Source of the DNA: Lysobacter_K koreensis
GTDB taxonomy: Bacteria > Pseudomonadota > Gammaproteobacteria > Xanthomonadales > Xanthomonadaceae
Assembly: GCF_042677045.1 (NCBI RefSeq)
Contig: NZ_JBHTIH010000003.1
Span: forward strand, 887,317-951,316
Direction: 5' to 3'
Length of the DNA stretch: 64,000 nucleotides
Numbering within the stretch: the first letter of the stretch is position 1; the number at the start of each line of letters is the position of its first letter. Below are positions 20,773 through 28,865 of the stretch, piece by piece. The position numbers were made by a program, and so were the translations under genes. The notes beneath the pieces are model-generated. The model did not search any database. It was given only the letters and a program-made list of their open reading frames with translations, and had not been told where the DNA came from.

Positions 20773-22898
20773 ACCTGCGCTACGGGCTGCAGGCCAAGTT
20801 CCTGGCAATGATGGGCTTGGCGCTGCTGGTGGTGCTGGCGCTGATGACCCTGCTGTGGGTCCGCCAGGCGCGGATGCAGCGCGCGGTCGAGGAGGTCAGC
20901 CGCGACGCGATGACCGACATGGTCGACTCGGCCCTGCACCGCCGCGGCGAGGGCGTGGTGGCGCAACTGGCCGAGTCGCTCAGCAACCCGCTGTACTACT
21001 TCGACCTGGACGCGATCGGCGAGCTCGGCCGGGCGACGCTGCGCCAGCCCGGCATCGGCTACCTGATCGTCTACGACGTCGAAGGCAACGTGCTGCACGA
21101 CGGCACCGAGGAGATCCCCAGCTACGGCAAGCGCATGGACGACGCCATGGCCTACGAAGTGATCGCCGCGCGCGCGCTGCACACCCAGTCCGACCAGCGG
21201 GTGATGGACATCTCCGCGCCGATCATGATCGGCAACCAGCGCCTTGGCGGCGTGCGCGTCGGCTTCGACCTGCTGGAAGTGCAGCGCTACCAGGACGGCG
21301 CGGTCGCCGACCTGCGCACGCGCCTGAGCGAACTGGGCCGGCGGCAGTTGCTGTGGGTGGGCTTGCTGAGCCTGGGCCTGGTCGGCCTGGGCGGGCTGAT
21401 GCTGGTGCTGATCCAGCGCTCGCTGGTGCGCCCGATCCGGCAACTGGCCGACTCGGCGCGCGCGATCGAGGAAGGCCAGTTCGACACCAGCATGCCGGTC
21501 AGCCACCGCCATGACGAGGTCGGCGACCTGATGCGCGCGTTCGGGCGCATGGGCCAGTCGGTGGCCCGCCACGACCGCGAGATCCGGCGCATGGCCTACA
21601 CCGATGCGTTGACCGGCTTGTCCAACCGCCTGGCATTCCGCGAGACCCTCGACCAGCGCCTGCTGGAGCTACGCGGCGCCGGTCGCCAGCTGGCGCTGCT
21701 ATTCGCCGACATCGACGATTTCAAGCGCGTCAACGACACCCTGGGCCACGACGCCGGCGACGAGGTGCTGCTGCAGTTCTCCAACCGCATCAGCGACACC
21801 GTGCAGCGGCTGGGCGGCGGCGATGCCAAGCTCGCGCGCTTCGGCGGCGACGAGTTCGTGATCCTGGTGCAGGCCGGGCAGGGCCAGGGCGGCGACGTGC
21901 GCCAGACCGCCAGCCGGCTGGCTGAAGCGCTGGTGGAGGAACTCGGGCAGCCGATCCTGGTGCACGACCGGCAGGTATTCCTGGGCACGTCGATCGGGGT
22001 GACGATGTTCCCCGAGGACGCGTCGGGCGCGCTGTCGCTGATGAAGAACGGCGATATCGCGATGTACCAGGCCAAGGTCGCCGGGAAGAACTGCTACCGG
22101 TTCTACAGCCGGGTAATGGATCAGGCGGCCGAGCGCCGCATGCACCTGGAGCAGGAGCTTCGCGGCGCCTGGGAGCGCGGCGAGCTGAGCCTGGCCTACC
22201 AGCCGGTCTACAGGCTGTCCGACGGGGTAATGGTCGGTGCCGAAGCGCTGCTGCGCTGGCTGCACCCCGAGCACGGGCAGGTCGCACCATCGGTGTTCAT
22301 CGACGTGGCCGAGCAGAGTGGGCTGATCGAGACGCTCGGGCCGCAGGTGTTGCGCGCGGCCTGCGGCGACGCCGCGCGCTGGCCCACCCGCGCTGGCGGC
22401 CCGCCGCTGTTCGTGTCGGTCAACGTGTCGCCGCGGCAACTGCGCAGTGGCGACCTGCCGCTGGTGGTGTCGGCCTGCCTACGCGACAGCGGGCTTCCGG
22501 CGGATCGCCTGCACGTCGAGCTGACCGAAACGGCGGTGATCGGCGACGAGGCGCATGCGAGCACGCTGTTGACCAAGCTGCGCACGATGGGCGTGAAGGT
22601 CTGGCTCGACGATTTCGGCACCGGCTTCTCCGGGCTCAGCCACCTGCGCCGGGTGCCGGTTGACGGCGTCAAGATCGACCGCAGCTTCGTCGCCGACGTG
22701 CTGCGCGACCCGGACGACCTGGCACTGACCACCGCGATCATCGCGATGGCGCACTCGCTGGGCATCACCGTGGTCGCCGAAGGCGTCGAGCAGGAAGGCC
22801 AGTACGCGATCCTGCGCGAACGCGGCTGCGACCTGGCGCAGGGCTACTGGCTCGGCCACCCGGTGGCGATCGACGAGTTCCTGGCGCTGCTGGGCTGA
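20769..22898 (+). CDS. Membrane GGDEF/EAL c-di-GMP turnover protein
   Basis: A 709-residue inner-membrane enzyme. Order: transmembrane helix (about 10-32), periplasmic sensor region (about 33-190), second transmembrane helix (about 192-215), HAMP (215-265), GGDEF diguanylate cyclase domain with an intact RFGGDEF signature near residue 357, and EAL phosphodiesterase domain with EALLRW near 490, NVSPRQL, ELTET, DDFGTGFSGLSHL and EGVEQ. Both active sites look complete, so it could make or degrade c-di-GMP depending on the signal. It overlaps the PhnD-like gene by four bases (ATGA), suggesting that the binding protein controls its periplasmic domain. Confidence 0.93.
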   Translation: MNLRYGLQAKFLAMMGLALLVVLALMTLLWVRQARMQRAVEEVSRDAMTDMVDSALHRRGEGVVAQLAESLSNPLYYFDLDAIGELGRATLRQPGIGYLIVYDVEGNVLHDGTEEIPSYGKRMDDAMAYEVIAARALHTQSDQRVMDISAPIMIGNQRLGGVRVGFDLLEVQRYQDGAVADLRTRLSELGRRQLLWVGLLSLGLVGLGGLMLVLIQRSLVRPIRQLADSARAIEEGQFDTSMPVSHRHDEVGDLMRAFGRMGQSVARHDREIRRMAYTDALTGLSNRLAFRETLDQRLLELRGAGRQLALLFADIDDFKRVNDTLGHDAGDEVLLQFSNRISDTVQRLGGGDAKLARFGGDEFVILVQAGQGQGGDVRQTASRLAEALVEELGQPILVHDRQVFLGTSIGVTMFPEDASGALSLMKNGDIAMYQAKVAGKNCYRFYSRVMDQAAERRMHLEQELRGAWERGELSLAYQPVYRLSDGVMVGAEALLRWLHPEHGQVAPSVFIDVAEQSGLIETLGPQVLRAACGDAARWPTRAGGPPLFVSVNVSPRQLRSGDLPLVVSACLRDSGLPADRLHVELTETAVIGDEAHASTLLTKLRTMGVKVWLDDFGTGFSGLSHLRRVPVDGVKIDRSFVADVLRDPDDLALTTAIIAMAHSLGITVVAEGVEQEGQYAILRERGCDLAQGYWLGHPVAIDEFLALLG

Positions 22899-22905
22899 CG
22901 GCCAT

Positions 22906-23020
22906 CTGCAGCCGAGCTTGCTCGCCTTGCGCAGGCTGTTTGCGCGACGCGGTGCGGAGCCGGCTCGGCCCTACAACAACGATGCCGGCGCTTTTGTAGA
23001 TCCGAGCCTGCTCGGATTGC
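22906..23020. repeat. Cluster of three REP hairpins
   Basis: Three related hairpins of the GTAG/TGCCGAGC family lie between the GGDEF/EAL and ExoD-like genes: a degenerate one near 22908-22925, an inverted one ending CCTAC near 22955-22973, and a clear one headed GTAG at 22996-22999 with stem TCCGAGC/GCTCGGA. They are the same family as at 17934-18012. Confidence 0.75.
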
Positions 23021-23075
23021 TCTGCGGTGGTTTTCGTGGCTTACGGCATCAGCGCCGCGCCGTACCACCCCGGCG

Positions 23076-23705
23076 CTAGACCAGCAGGTCGACCCAGCGC
23101 GCGGCCATCGCCGCCAGGTTGCCCGACAGCACCCCGAACACCGCCACCGCGATCACCCCGGCGGTCCAGGCCACGGCCATCAGGCGACCGTCGCGCTCGA
23201 GCAGGGCCAACGCAAACAGCAGCAGCAGGCCGCCGAACACGAAGTTGGTAAACGGGATCGGCAGCGACAACAGCAGCCCAAGCAGCACCAATTGCATGCC
23301 GGTGAAGGCGCTGGCCACGCGGTGGTCGAGCAGCGCCGGCGAGTGCGGCGTGACCACGCGTTCCAGCCGCGCCAGCCATGGCGAAATCATGTCGCGGAAG
23401 CGCGCGACCGCATGCCGGTGCGGGCCGCGGCGGGCGATGAACTTCGGCAGCCACGGCTTGCGCAGGCCGACCAGCAATTGCGCGCCGATCAACACCACCA
23501 GCGGTCCACTGATCGCGCCGCCCACGCCCGGGATCGGAATGAAGGCGGGCAGGGTGGACACGAACAGCAGCATCCCGAACGAGCGCTTGCCCAGCCCGGC
23601 GAACACGTCGCCGAGCTTAAGTGTTTCCTGCGGATCGCCGGTGGCGATCGCGTCGAGCAGCGCGCGGGTGCCGGCCTCCTCGGTGTGGGGGCCGTGCTCA
23701 GTCAT
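23076..23705 (-). CDS. ExoD-family membrane protein
   Basis: A 209-residue integral membrane protein with the ExoD family (exopolysaccharide synthesis-like) layout: a cytoplasmic N-terminal segment with GLGKRSFGMLLFVSTLPAFIPIPGVG, a hydrophobic helix pair, a polar stretch around residues 85-120, and three more helices. Rhizobial ExoD affects exopolysaccharide production and alkali resistance; the biochemical role is unsettled. The start overlaps the end of the CNNM/CorC gene by eight bases, so the two are cotranscribed. Confidence 0.8.
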   Translation of the reverse strand: MTEHGPHTEEAGTRALLDAIATGDPQETLKLGDVFAGLGKRSFGMLLFVSTLPAFIPIPGVGGAISGPLVVLIGAQLLVGLRKPWLPKFIARRGPHRHAVARFRDMISPWLARLERVVTPHSPALLDHRVASAFTGMQLVLLGLLLSLPIPFTNFVFGGLLLLFALALLERDGRLMAVAWTAGVIAVAVFGVLSGNLAAMAARWVDLLV

Positions 23706-25035
23706 GCTCGTCTTCACCGTTGGCGGCCTGCTCGGGGCGCCGCTGCAGCAGCAGCTTGTCGATGCGCGGACCATCGAGGTCGACCACCTCGACCCGCCAC
23801 TTGGCCCAGTCGAAGTACTCGCCGACGTGCGGGATGCGACCAAAGTGCGCAATCACCATGCCCGCGGCGGTGTGGAAGTCGTGTTCGTCCTCGTCGGGCA
23901 GACGCCCGCCGCCGATCAGTTCGCGCAGGTCCTCGACCGCCAGCGCGCCGTCGATCAGGTAGGAACCGTCGGCACGCTGCACCACCGGTGCTTCGTTGTC
24001 GTCCGACTCGGCCGATGGCGTGGTGCCGATCTGCACGCGGCCGATCACCGCGCCCATCAGGTCGTTGACCGTGACCAGGCCGGTGACGTCGCCGTACTCG
24101 TCGACCACCAGCGCCAGCGACTGCTGTTCCTCGCGGAAAATCTCCAGCAGCTTCAGCGCGTGGGTGGATTCGGACACGAACAGCGCCTCGCGCGTGTTCG
24201 CAAACAGATCCGGCGGGGTGCCCTGGCCGAGATCGCGCAGCAGCGACTTCGCCTCGAGGATGCCCATCACGTCCTGGTCACTGCCGCGATAGACCGGGAA
24301 CCGCGAAAATGGCGACTCGCGCATCGTGGCCAGGTTCTCCTCGAGCGGCGCGCCCGCGTCAAGCCAGGCGATGCGCATGCGCGGCGTCATCAGGCTCTCG
24401 GTGGTGCGGTCGCCGAGGCTGAGCACGCGGTTCATCATCTTGCGTTCGTCGGCGTCGATCACGCCCTGCTCGTGGCTCTCGGTCACCAGCAGGCGGATCT
24501 CTTCCTCGCTGATCTCGCTGCGGGCGTCGTCCTTGATGCCGAGCAGGCGCAGCACCAGGCGGTTGATCGCGCCGAGGGTGAACACGATCGGCTTGGCGGC
24601 CCGTGCCAGGCCGTCGAGGGGGATCGCGATCGCGGCGGCGATCACCTCCGGATTGGTCAGCGCCAGGCGCTTCGGGATCAGCTCGCCGAAGATGACCTGC
24701 GCGGCGGTGATCAGGCCGACCGCGGTGCCGATGCCGATGCCCCGCGCGTACTCGCGCGCTTCCGGCCAGATGCCCTCGATCCAGCCGGCGATCAGCAGGC
24801 CGATCGCGTCGCCGCCGAACACACCGGTCAGCACGCCGATCAGGGTGATGCCGACCTGCACGGTCGAGAGCAGGTTGTCGGGGTGTTCGGCCAGGGCGAG
24901 CGCCTTGCGCGCGCCGCGGCTGGTCTGCGCCAGCTGCTTGAGGCGCAGCTTGCGCGAGGTCATCAACGCCATCTCCGACAGCGCGAAGAAGGCGTTGAGC
25001 ACGATCAGGGCAAGGACGACTAGGAGTTCCAGCAT
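23698..25035 (-). CDS. CNNM/CorC (HlyC) family membrane protein
   Basis: A 445-residue protein with an N-terminal DUF21/CNNM membrane domain (about residues 1-190, three to four helices including GEYLIPKR-like GELIPKRLAL), a pair of CBS domains (about 205-330, which bind adenine nucleotides), and a C-terminal CorC_HlyC domain (about 350-435). Such proteins are linked to magnesium and cobalt efflux, and some to membrane stability; the hemolysin name in databases is misleading. Its last bases overlap the start of the ExoD-like gene. A 257-base gap holding its promoter separates it from the divergent phosphate transport pair; nothing else is evident there. Confidence 0.88.
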   Translation of the reverse strand: MLELLVVLALIVLNAFFALSEMALMTSRKLRLKQLAQTSRGARKALALAEHPDNLLSTVQVGITLIGVLTGVFGGDAIGLLIAGWIEGIWPEAREYARGIGIGTAVGLITAAQVIFGELIPKRLALTNPEVIAAAIAIPLDGLARAAKPIVFTLGAINRLVLRLLGIKDDARSEISEEEIRLLVTESHEQGVIDADERKMMNRVLSLGDRTTESLMTPRMRIAWLDAGAPLEENLATMRESPFSRFPVYRGSDQDVMGILEAKSLLRDLGQGTPPDLFANTREALFVSESTHALKLLEIFREEQQSLALVVDEYGDVTGLVTVNDLMGAVIGRVQIGTTPSAESDDNEAPVVQRADGSYLIDGALAVEDLRELIGGGRLPDEDEHDFHTAAGMVIAHFGRIPHVGEYFDWAKWRVEVVDLDGPRIDKLLLQRRPEQAANGEDEHD

Positions 25036-25292
25036 TGCGTCCGTTCCTGCGGGCCTTGCGGGAGGGCCGGGGCGGTACGCCGGGGGGGCGGCTGGGTCAG
25101 CGGCAAGGTAGCTGACTTCTTAGTGTCGTCTTCCATGGAGTGGAGGGCCTGGCGGGGGTGAAGAAGCGCGCCCGATCTTAGCAGGCGCCCAAAGCCGGCC
25201 TTCGTGAAGGTGCGCGCGACTGTCTCGAAACCGTCATAATCGCGCCCGCTGCCGTTCCCACGACCTTCCAGCCGGTACCACGAGGCCTGCAC

Positions 25293-25919
25293 ATGTTTTC
25301 ACTGCAAACGATTTTCGGCCAGGGCATGCAGTTCTACACGCTGCTCGAAGAGGCGGCCGTCGCCGCCCACGACAGCACCAAGGCGCTGCACGTGATGCTG
25401 AAGGACACCAGCCGGCAGCCGCCGCTGGACGCGTTCAAGCTGGCCCGCCAGCGTGAGCGCGCGGCCTCTGACAAGATCAGCCACGAGCTGGTCAACAGCT
25501 TCATCACCCCGATCGAGCGCGAGGACATCGAGGCGCTGGGGTCGGCGCTGTACAAGATCCCCAAGCAGGTCGAGAAATTCGCCGACCGCTACTCGCTGGC
25601 GCTGCAGCACCTGGACGGCATCGACTTCGCGCCGCGCGCGGCGATGCTCGAGCAGGCCTCCGGCGTGGTCGTGCAGATGGTGCACCTGCTGCGCGGCATG
25701 AAGCTGGAGCCGATGAAGGAGCTCAACGACAAGCTGCGTTCGCTGGAGAACGAGGCCGACCGGCTGATGCTGGAGCTGTACCGCGACATCTACTCGGGCA
25801 AGCTCGACCACCTGCAGATGTTCCTGCTCAAGGAGTTCTTCGAGATCCTCGAGAAAGCCATCGACCGCTGCCGCGAGGCCGGCGTGGTGGCGTACGAAAT
25901 CGTCCTCAAGAACTCGTAA
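25293..25919 (+). CDS. DUF47 (PhoU-like) phosphate transport regulator
   Basis: A 208-residue all-helical cytoplasmic protein of the DUF47 family, distantly related to PhoU. Charged helices with DSTKALHVMLKD, NSFITPIEREDIEALGSAL and EKAIDRCREAGVVAYEIVLKN match the family. DUF47 proteins are almost always encoded next to PiT phosphate transporters, as here: the PiT gene starts 27 bases downstream. It probably modulates the transporter. A CATAAT at 25235-25240 is a candidate -10 element. Confidence 0.9.
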   Translation: MFSLQTIFGQGMQFYTLLEEAAVAAHDSTKALHVMLKDTSRQPPLDAFKLARQRERAASDKISHELVNSFITPIEREDIEALGSALYKIPKQVEKFADRYSLALQHLDGIDFAPRAAMLEQASGVVVQMVHLLRGMKLEPMKELNDKLRSLENEADRLMLELYRDIYSGKLDHLQMFLLKEFFEILEKAIDRCREAGVVAYEIVLKNS

Positions 25920-25946
25920 CGGGCGGCATTGGATGGAGATGCATCG

Positions 25947-27074
25947 ATGCTGACCCTGGTCCTGGTCGTCGTGCTTGCGGCGCTGATCTTCGAGTACATC
26001 AACGGCTTCCACGACACCGCAAACTCGATCGCGACCGTGGTCGCGACCAAGGTGCTGTCGCCGATGCAGGCGGTCGGCTTGGCCGCGGCCACCAACCTGG
26101 TCGGCGCGCTGCTGGGCACCGCGGTCGCCAAGACCGTGGCGTCCGGGATCATCGACACTGAAGTGGTCAACGTCAGTTCGCAGCTGATCCTGTGCGCGCT
26201 GCTCGGCGGCATCGTCTGGAACCTGATCACCTGGTGGAAGGGGCTGCCGTCGTCGTCGTCGCATGCGTTGATCGGCGGCCTGTGCGGCGCCGCGTTCGCC
26301 GCGGCGATGGACAACGTCGACGCGATCGTCTGGTCCAGCCCCGCCGAGCCCTGGTACAAGAGCGCCGGCGTGCTGTGGAAGGTGGTCGTGCCGATGTTCA
26401 GCTCGCCGCTGCTGGGTTTCACCACCGGTTTCCTGCTGATGGGCGTGCTGTTCGCGCTGGTCTCGCTGATGGCGCGCAGCGGCGGACTGCTGCGGCGCCT
26501 GGCGCGGCCGCGCTGGGTCAACAGTTTCTTCGGCAAGGCGCAGCTGGTCAGTGCCGCCGGCATGGGCCTGGCGCACGGTTCCAACGACGCGCAGAAGACC
26601 ATGGGCATCGTCGCCCTGACGCTGGTCGCGGCACAGGCCGACGGCACGCTCGACAACCTGCCGGCGTGGCTGGCGTTCCTGCACCCGTCGCCGGGCGCGA
26701 TCGCCAACAACGACATCGACCTGTGGATCAAGCTCACCTGCGCCGTGGTGATGGCTGCAGGCACCGCCGCCGGTGGCTGGCGGATCATCAAGACGCTGGG
26801 CCACAAGCTGGTCAAGCTGCACCCGATCCACGGCTTCGCGGCCGAGAGCAGCGCGGCGTCGGTGATCTTCCTGGCGTCGTCGCTGGGCATCCCGGTGTCG
26901 ACCACGCACAACATCTCGTCGGCGATCATGGGCGTGGGCACCGCCAAGCGCTTCAACTCGATCAAGTGGACCGTGGTCGAGAAGATGATCTGGGCGTGGA
27001 TCCTGACGATTCCCGCCGCCGGCGGCATCGCCTACGGCTTCTTCCAGTTGTTCAAGCTGATGGGCTGGGTGTAG
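25947..27074 (+). CDS. pit: PiT-family inorganic phosphate transporter
   Basis: Low-affinity, proton- or cation-coupled phosphate (metal-phosphate) uptake system of the inner membrane. About 375 residues with ten or so hydrophobic segments and the two signature repeats of the family: FEYINGFHDTANSIATVVATK near the N-terminus and GMGLAHGSNDAQKTMGI in the second half. The SSSSHALIGG and VSTTHNISSAIMG segments also repeat, showing the internal duplication. I chose the ATG at 25947; a TTG at 25929 would add six residues. It forms an operon with the DUF47 gene and ends at a clear terminator. Confidence 0.95.
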   Translation: MLTLVLVVVLAALIFEYINGFHDTANSIATVVATKVLSPMQAVGLAAATNLVGALLGTAVAKTVASGIIDTEVVNVSSQLILCALLGGIVWNLITWWKGLPSSSSHALIGGLCGAAFAAAMDNVDAIVWSSPAEPWYKSAGVLWKVVVPMFSSPLLGFTTGFLLMGVLFALVSLMARSGGLLRRLARPRWVNSFFGKAQLVSAAGMGLAHGSNDAQKTMGIVALTLVAAQADGTLDNLPAWLAFLHPSPGAIANNDIDLWIKLTCAVVMAAGTAAGGWRIIKTLGHKLVKLHPIHGFAAESSAASVIFLASSLGIPVSTTHNISSAIMGVGTAKRFNSIKWTVVEKMIWAWILTIPAAGGIAYGFFQLFKLMGWV

Positions 27075-27108
27075 CCACGGCCGTCGCGCGGCACGACGGC
27101 AAGAAAGC

Positions 27109-27136
27109 AGAAGGCCCGCGCAAGCGGGCCTTCGTC
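27109..27136. terminator. Bidirectional hairpin terminator
   Basis: GAAGGCCCGC and GCGGGCCTTC pair around a GCAA loop between the convergent PiT and YbjN-like genes. There is only a short T stretch, but position and stem strength fit termination in both directions. Confidence 0.8.
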
Positions 27137-27164
27137 GTTTCGGCGGCAGCAGGGCGGCTTGCCC

Positions 27165-27575
27165 TCAGAGCAAATCGCCGCCGGCCGACATCATCCGTTC
27201 CATGCGATCCCCAAGCCCGCCGATCTCCAGCACCAGGCGATCGACTTCCGCCGCATCCAGGCCTTCGTACGGACGGTTCTCGCACAGCTGCAGGTAGGGC
27301 ACGCCGTCGAGGTCGCCGATCGCCAGGTAGCCCACGCGGCTCTGCCAGTTGAACACCAGCGCGCGGCGCGCATCCAGGCCGGTGGTCGGCGCGACCGCGG
27401 TACTCACGCGCAGGTAGGGGCGGCCGTCGTCGTCGTCGAGTTCGGACAGGAAGATCGCCTGGTGGCGCGTGCCCTGTTCGAGCGACAGTTCGATGCAGAC
27501 CACGTCTTCGTCGTGCGACGTCGTGTTGAAGCCGGCGGTTTTCAGGTGGCGGCGGATCGATTCGAAGTTGCGCAT
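27165..27575 (-). CDS. YbjN-like small protein
   Basis: A 136-residue acidic protein that begins with a helix (FESIRRHLKTAGF), followed by a beta-rich section (VVCIELSLEQG, LVFNWQSRVGYLAIGDLDGVPYLQLCENRPYEGL) and a C-terminal helix. The arrangement resembles YbjN/type III secretion chaperone-like folds. No catalytic motif is visible and the function is unknown. It is divergent from the alkyltransferase-like gene, with 39 bases between the starts, so the promoters overlap. Confidence 0.6.
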   Translation of the reverse strand: MRNFESIRRHLKTAGFNTTSHDEDVVCIELSLEQGTRHQAIFLSELDDDDGRPYLRVSTAVAPTTGLDARRALVFNWQSRVGYLAIGDLDGVPYLQLCENRPYEGLDAAEVDRLVLEIGGLGDRMERMMSAGGDLL

Positions 27576-27614
27576 CGCAGGCTCCATCCAGGGGCAGGCG
27601 GCTATGCTACCGCG

Positions 27615-28019
27615 ATGGATGCACACGTCGCCGCCGAACGCATATTCGCCGTGATCCGCGCCATCCCGCGTGGCCAGGTCGCCGGCTACGGCGAGGTCGC
27701 GCGCCGGGCCGGGCTGCCCGGGCGCGCGCGGCTGGTGGCGCGGCTGTTGAGCCAGAACAGCGACCGCAAGCTGCCCTGGCACCGGGTGCTGCGTTCGGAC
27801 GGCAAGGTCGCGTTCCCGCAAGGTTCGCAGCCGTTCGACGAGCAGTGCCAGCGCCTGCGCAGCGAAGGCTTGACGGTGGAGTCCGGCCGGGTGCGCGGGG
27901 TGCGCGCGGCGGCGACCCTGGACGAGCAGGTGTGGGGCGCGCCACCGGCGGCGCCGGCACGTGCCAAGGCGACGGCCGCCAATCGCAAGCCGCGTGCCGG
28001 CAAGCCCGTGGCCCGTTGA
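27615..28019 (+). CDS. Alkyltransferase-like protein (ATL)
   Basis: ATL proteins recognise O6-alkylguanine and hand it to nucleotide excision repair; they resemble the DNA-binding domain of MGMT but have no alkyl-acceptor cysteine. Here the MGMT active-site PCHR is replaced by PWHRV (Trp55), the diagnostic ATL change. The RGQVAGYGEVARRAGLPGRARLVARLL helix-turn-helix with the Arg finger is conserved. The last 25 residues are a Pro/Ala/Lys/Arg-rich tail not present in E. coli Atl. A TATGCT element lies nine bases before the start, so the message may have little or no leader. Confidence 0.93.
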   Translation: MDAHVAAERIFAVIRAIPRGQVAGYGEVARRAGLPGRARLVARLLSQNSDRKLPWHRVLRSDGKVAFPQGSQPFDEQCQRLRSEGLTVESGRVRGVRAAATLDEQVWGAPPAAPARAKATAANRKPRAGKPVAR

Positions 28020-28106
28020 GGCGGGGTTTGGCGCCGGGTTGAACCACCGGTTCGAAGCCGGCGGCTGGCGCAGCGGCTACCATGTGCGCTCCCCCAAGGA
28101 GTCGCG

Positions 28107-28763
28107 ATGTTCGCCAACCTGCCGCCCGTGACACGGGCCTTGATGATCGCCAATGGCCTGGTGTTCGTGCTGCAACTGACGCTCGGTGACGCCGCGCTCG
28201 CCGCGTTCGAGCTGTGGCCGCTGGGCAGCGGCAACGATCCCTACGCGGGCAGCGGCTTCCTGCCGTGGCAACTGCTGACCTACGGCTTCATGCACGGCGG
28301 CTTTGCCCACCTGCTGTTCAACATGCTGGCGCTGTTGATGTTCGGCGCGCCGCTGGAGCACACCTGGGGCGACCGCCGCTTCCTGACCTACTACCTGGTG
28401 TGCGTGGTCGGCGCGGCGCTGTGCCAGCTGGCGGTCGGCGCGTGGACGATGTCGCAGGGCGGCGAGGCCTACCCGACGGTCGGCGCGTCCGGCGGCATCT
28501 TCGGGTTGCTGCTCGCCTACGGCATGTTGTTCCCGCAGCAGCGGGTGATGCTGTTGATCCCGCCGATCCCAATGAAGGCGCGCACGCTGGTGATCGTCTA
28601 TGGCGTCATCGAGCTGTTGATGGGCATCACCGGCACGATGCCAGGCGTGGCCCACTTCGCGCACTTGGGCGGGATGCTGTTTGGCTGGCTGCTGATCCGT
28701 TACTGGCGCGGGCAGCCGCCGTTTGGCAAGCGTCGGCCGCCGCGACCGCGGATCGTGCGCTGA
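28107..28763 (+). CDS. Rhomboid-family intramembrane serine protease
   Basis: A 218-residue membrane protein with about six transmembrane helices. The catalytic Ser is in GASGG (about residue 128) and the catalytic His is in the C-terminal FAHLGG motif (about residue 184). The usual L1-loop region (RFLTYYLV and the HAHFLFNM-like GGFAHLLFNM) is also recognisable. Both active-site residues are present, so it is probably active. The C-terminal tail is Arg/Pro-rich and cytoplasmic. The substrate is unknown. Confidence 0.93.
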   Translation: MFANLPPVTRALMIANGLVFVLQLTLGDAALAAFELWPLGSGNDPYAGSGFLPWQLLTYGFMHGGFAHLLFNMLALLMFGAPLEHTWGDRRFLTYYLVCVVGAALCQLAVGAWTMSQGGEAYPTVGASGGIFGLLLAYGMLFPQQRVMLLIPPIPMKARTLVIVYGVIELLMGITGTMPGVAHFAHLGGMLFGWLLIRYWRGQPPFGKRRPPRPRIVR

Positions 28764-28865
28764 CTCAGGATCCGCGAGACTGCGCAATCCGCATTGGCGC
28801 GGAGACGCAGAAAGCAGAACGGCGCGGGTCACCCCGCCGTTCTGCCATGGGCCACTACGCCCGGT

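Noticed and set aside
23119..25023. 634-codon plus-strand frame opposite the ExoD-like and CNNM genes
   Set aside because: Composition bias and no motifs; the opposite strand encodes two clear families.
28030..28085. GGTTCGAAGCC stretch considered as a tRNA T-arm
   Set aside because: No acceptor stem, anticodon arm or D-arm can be formed around it.
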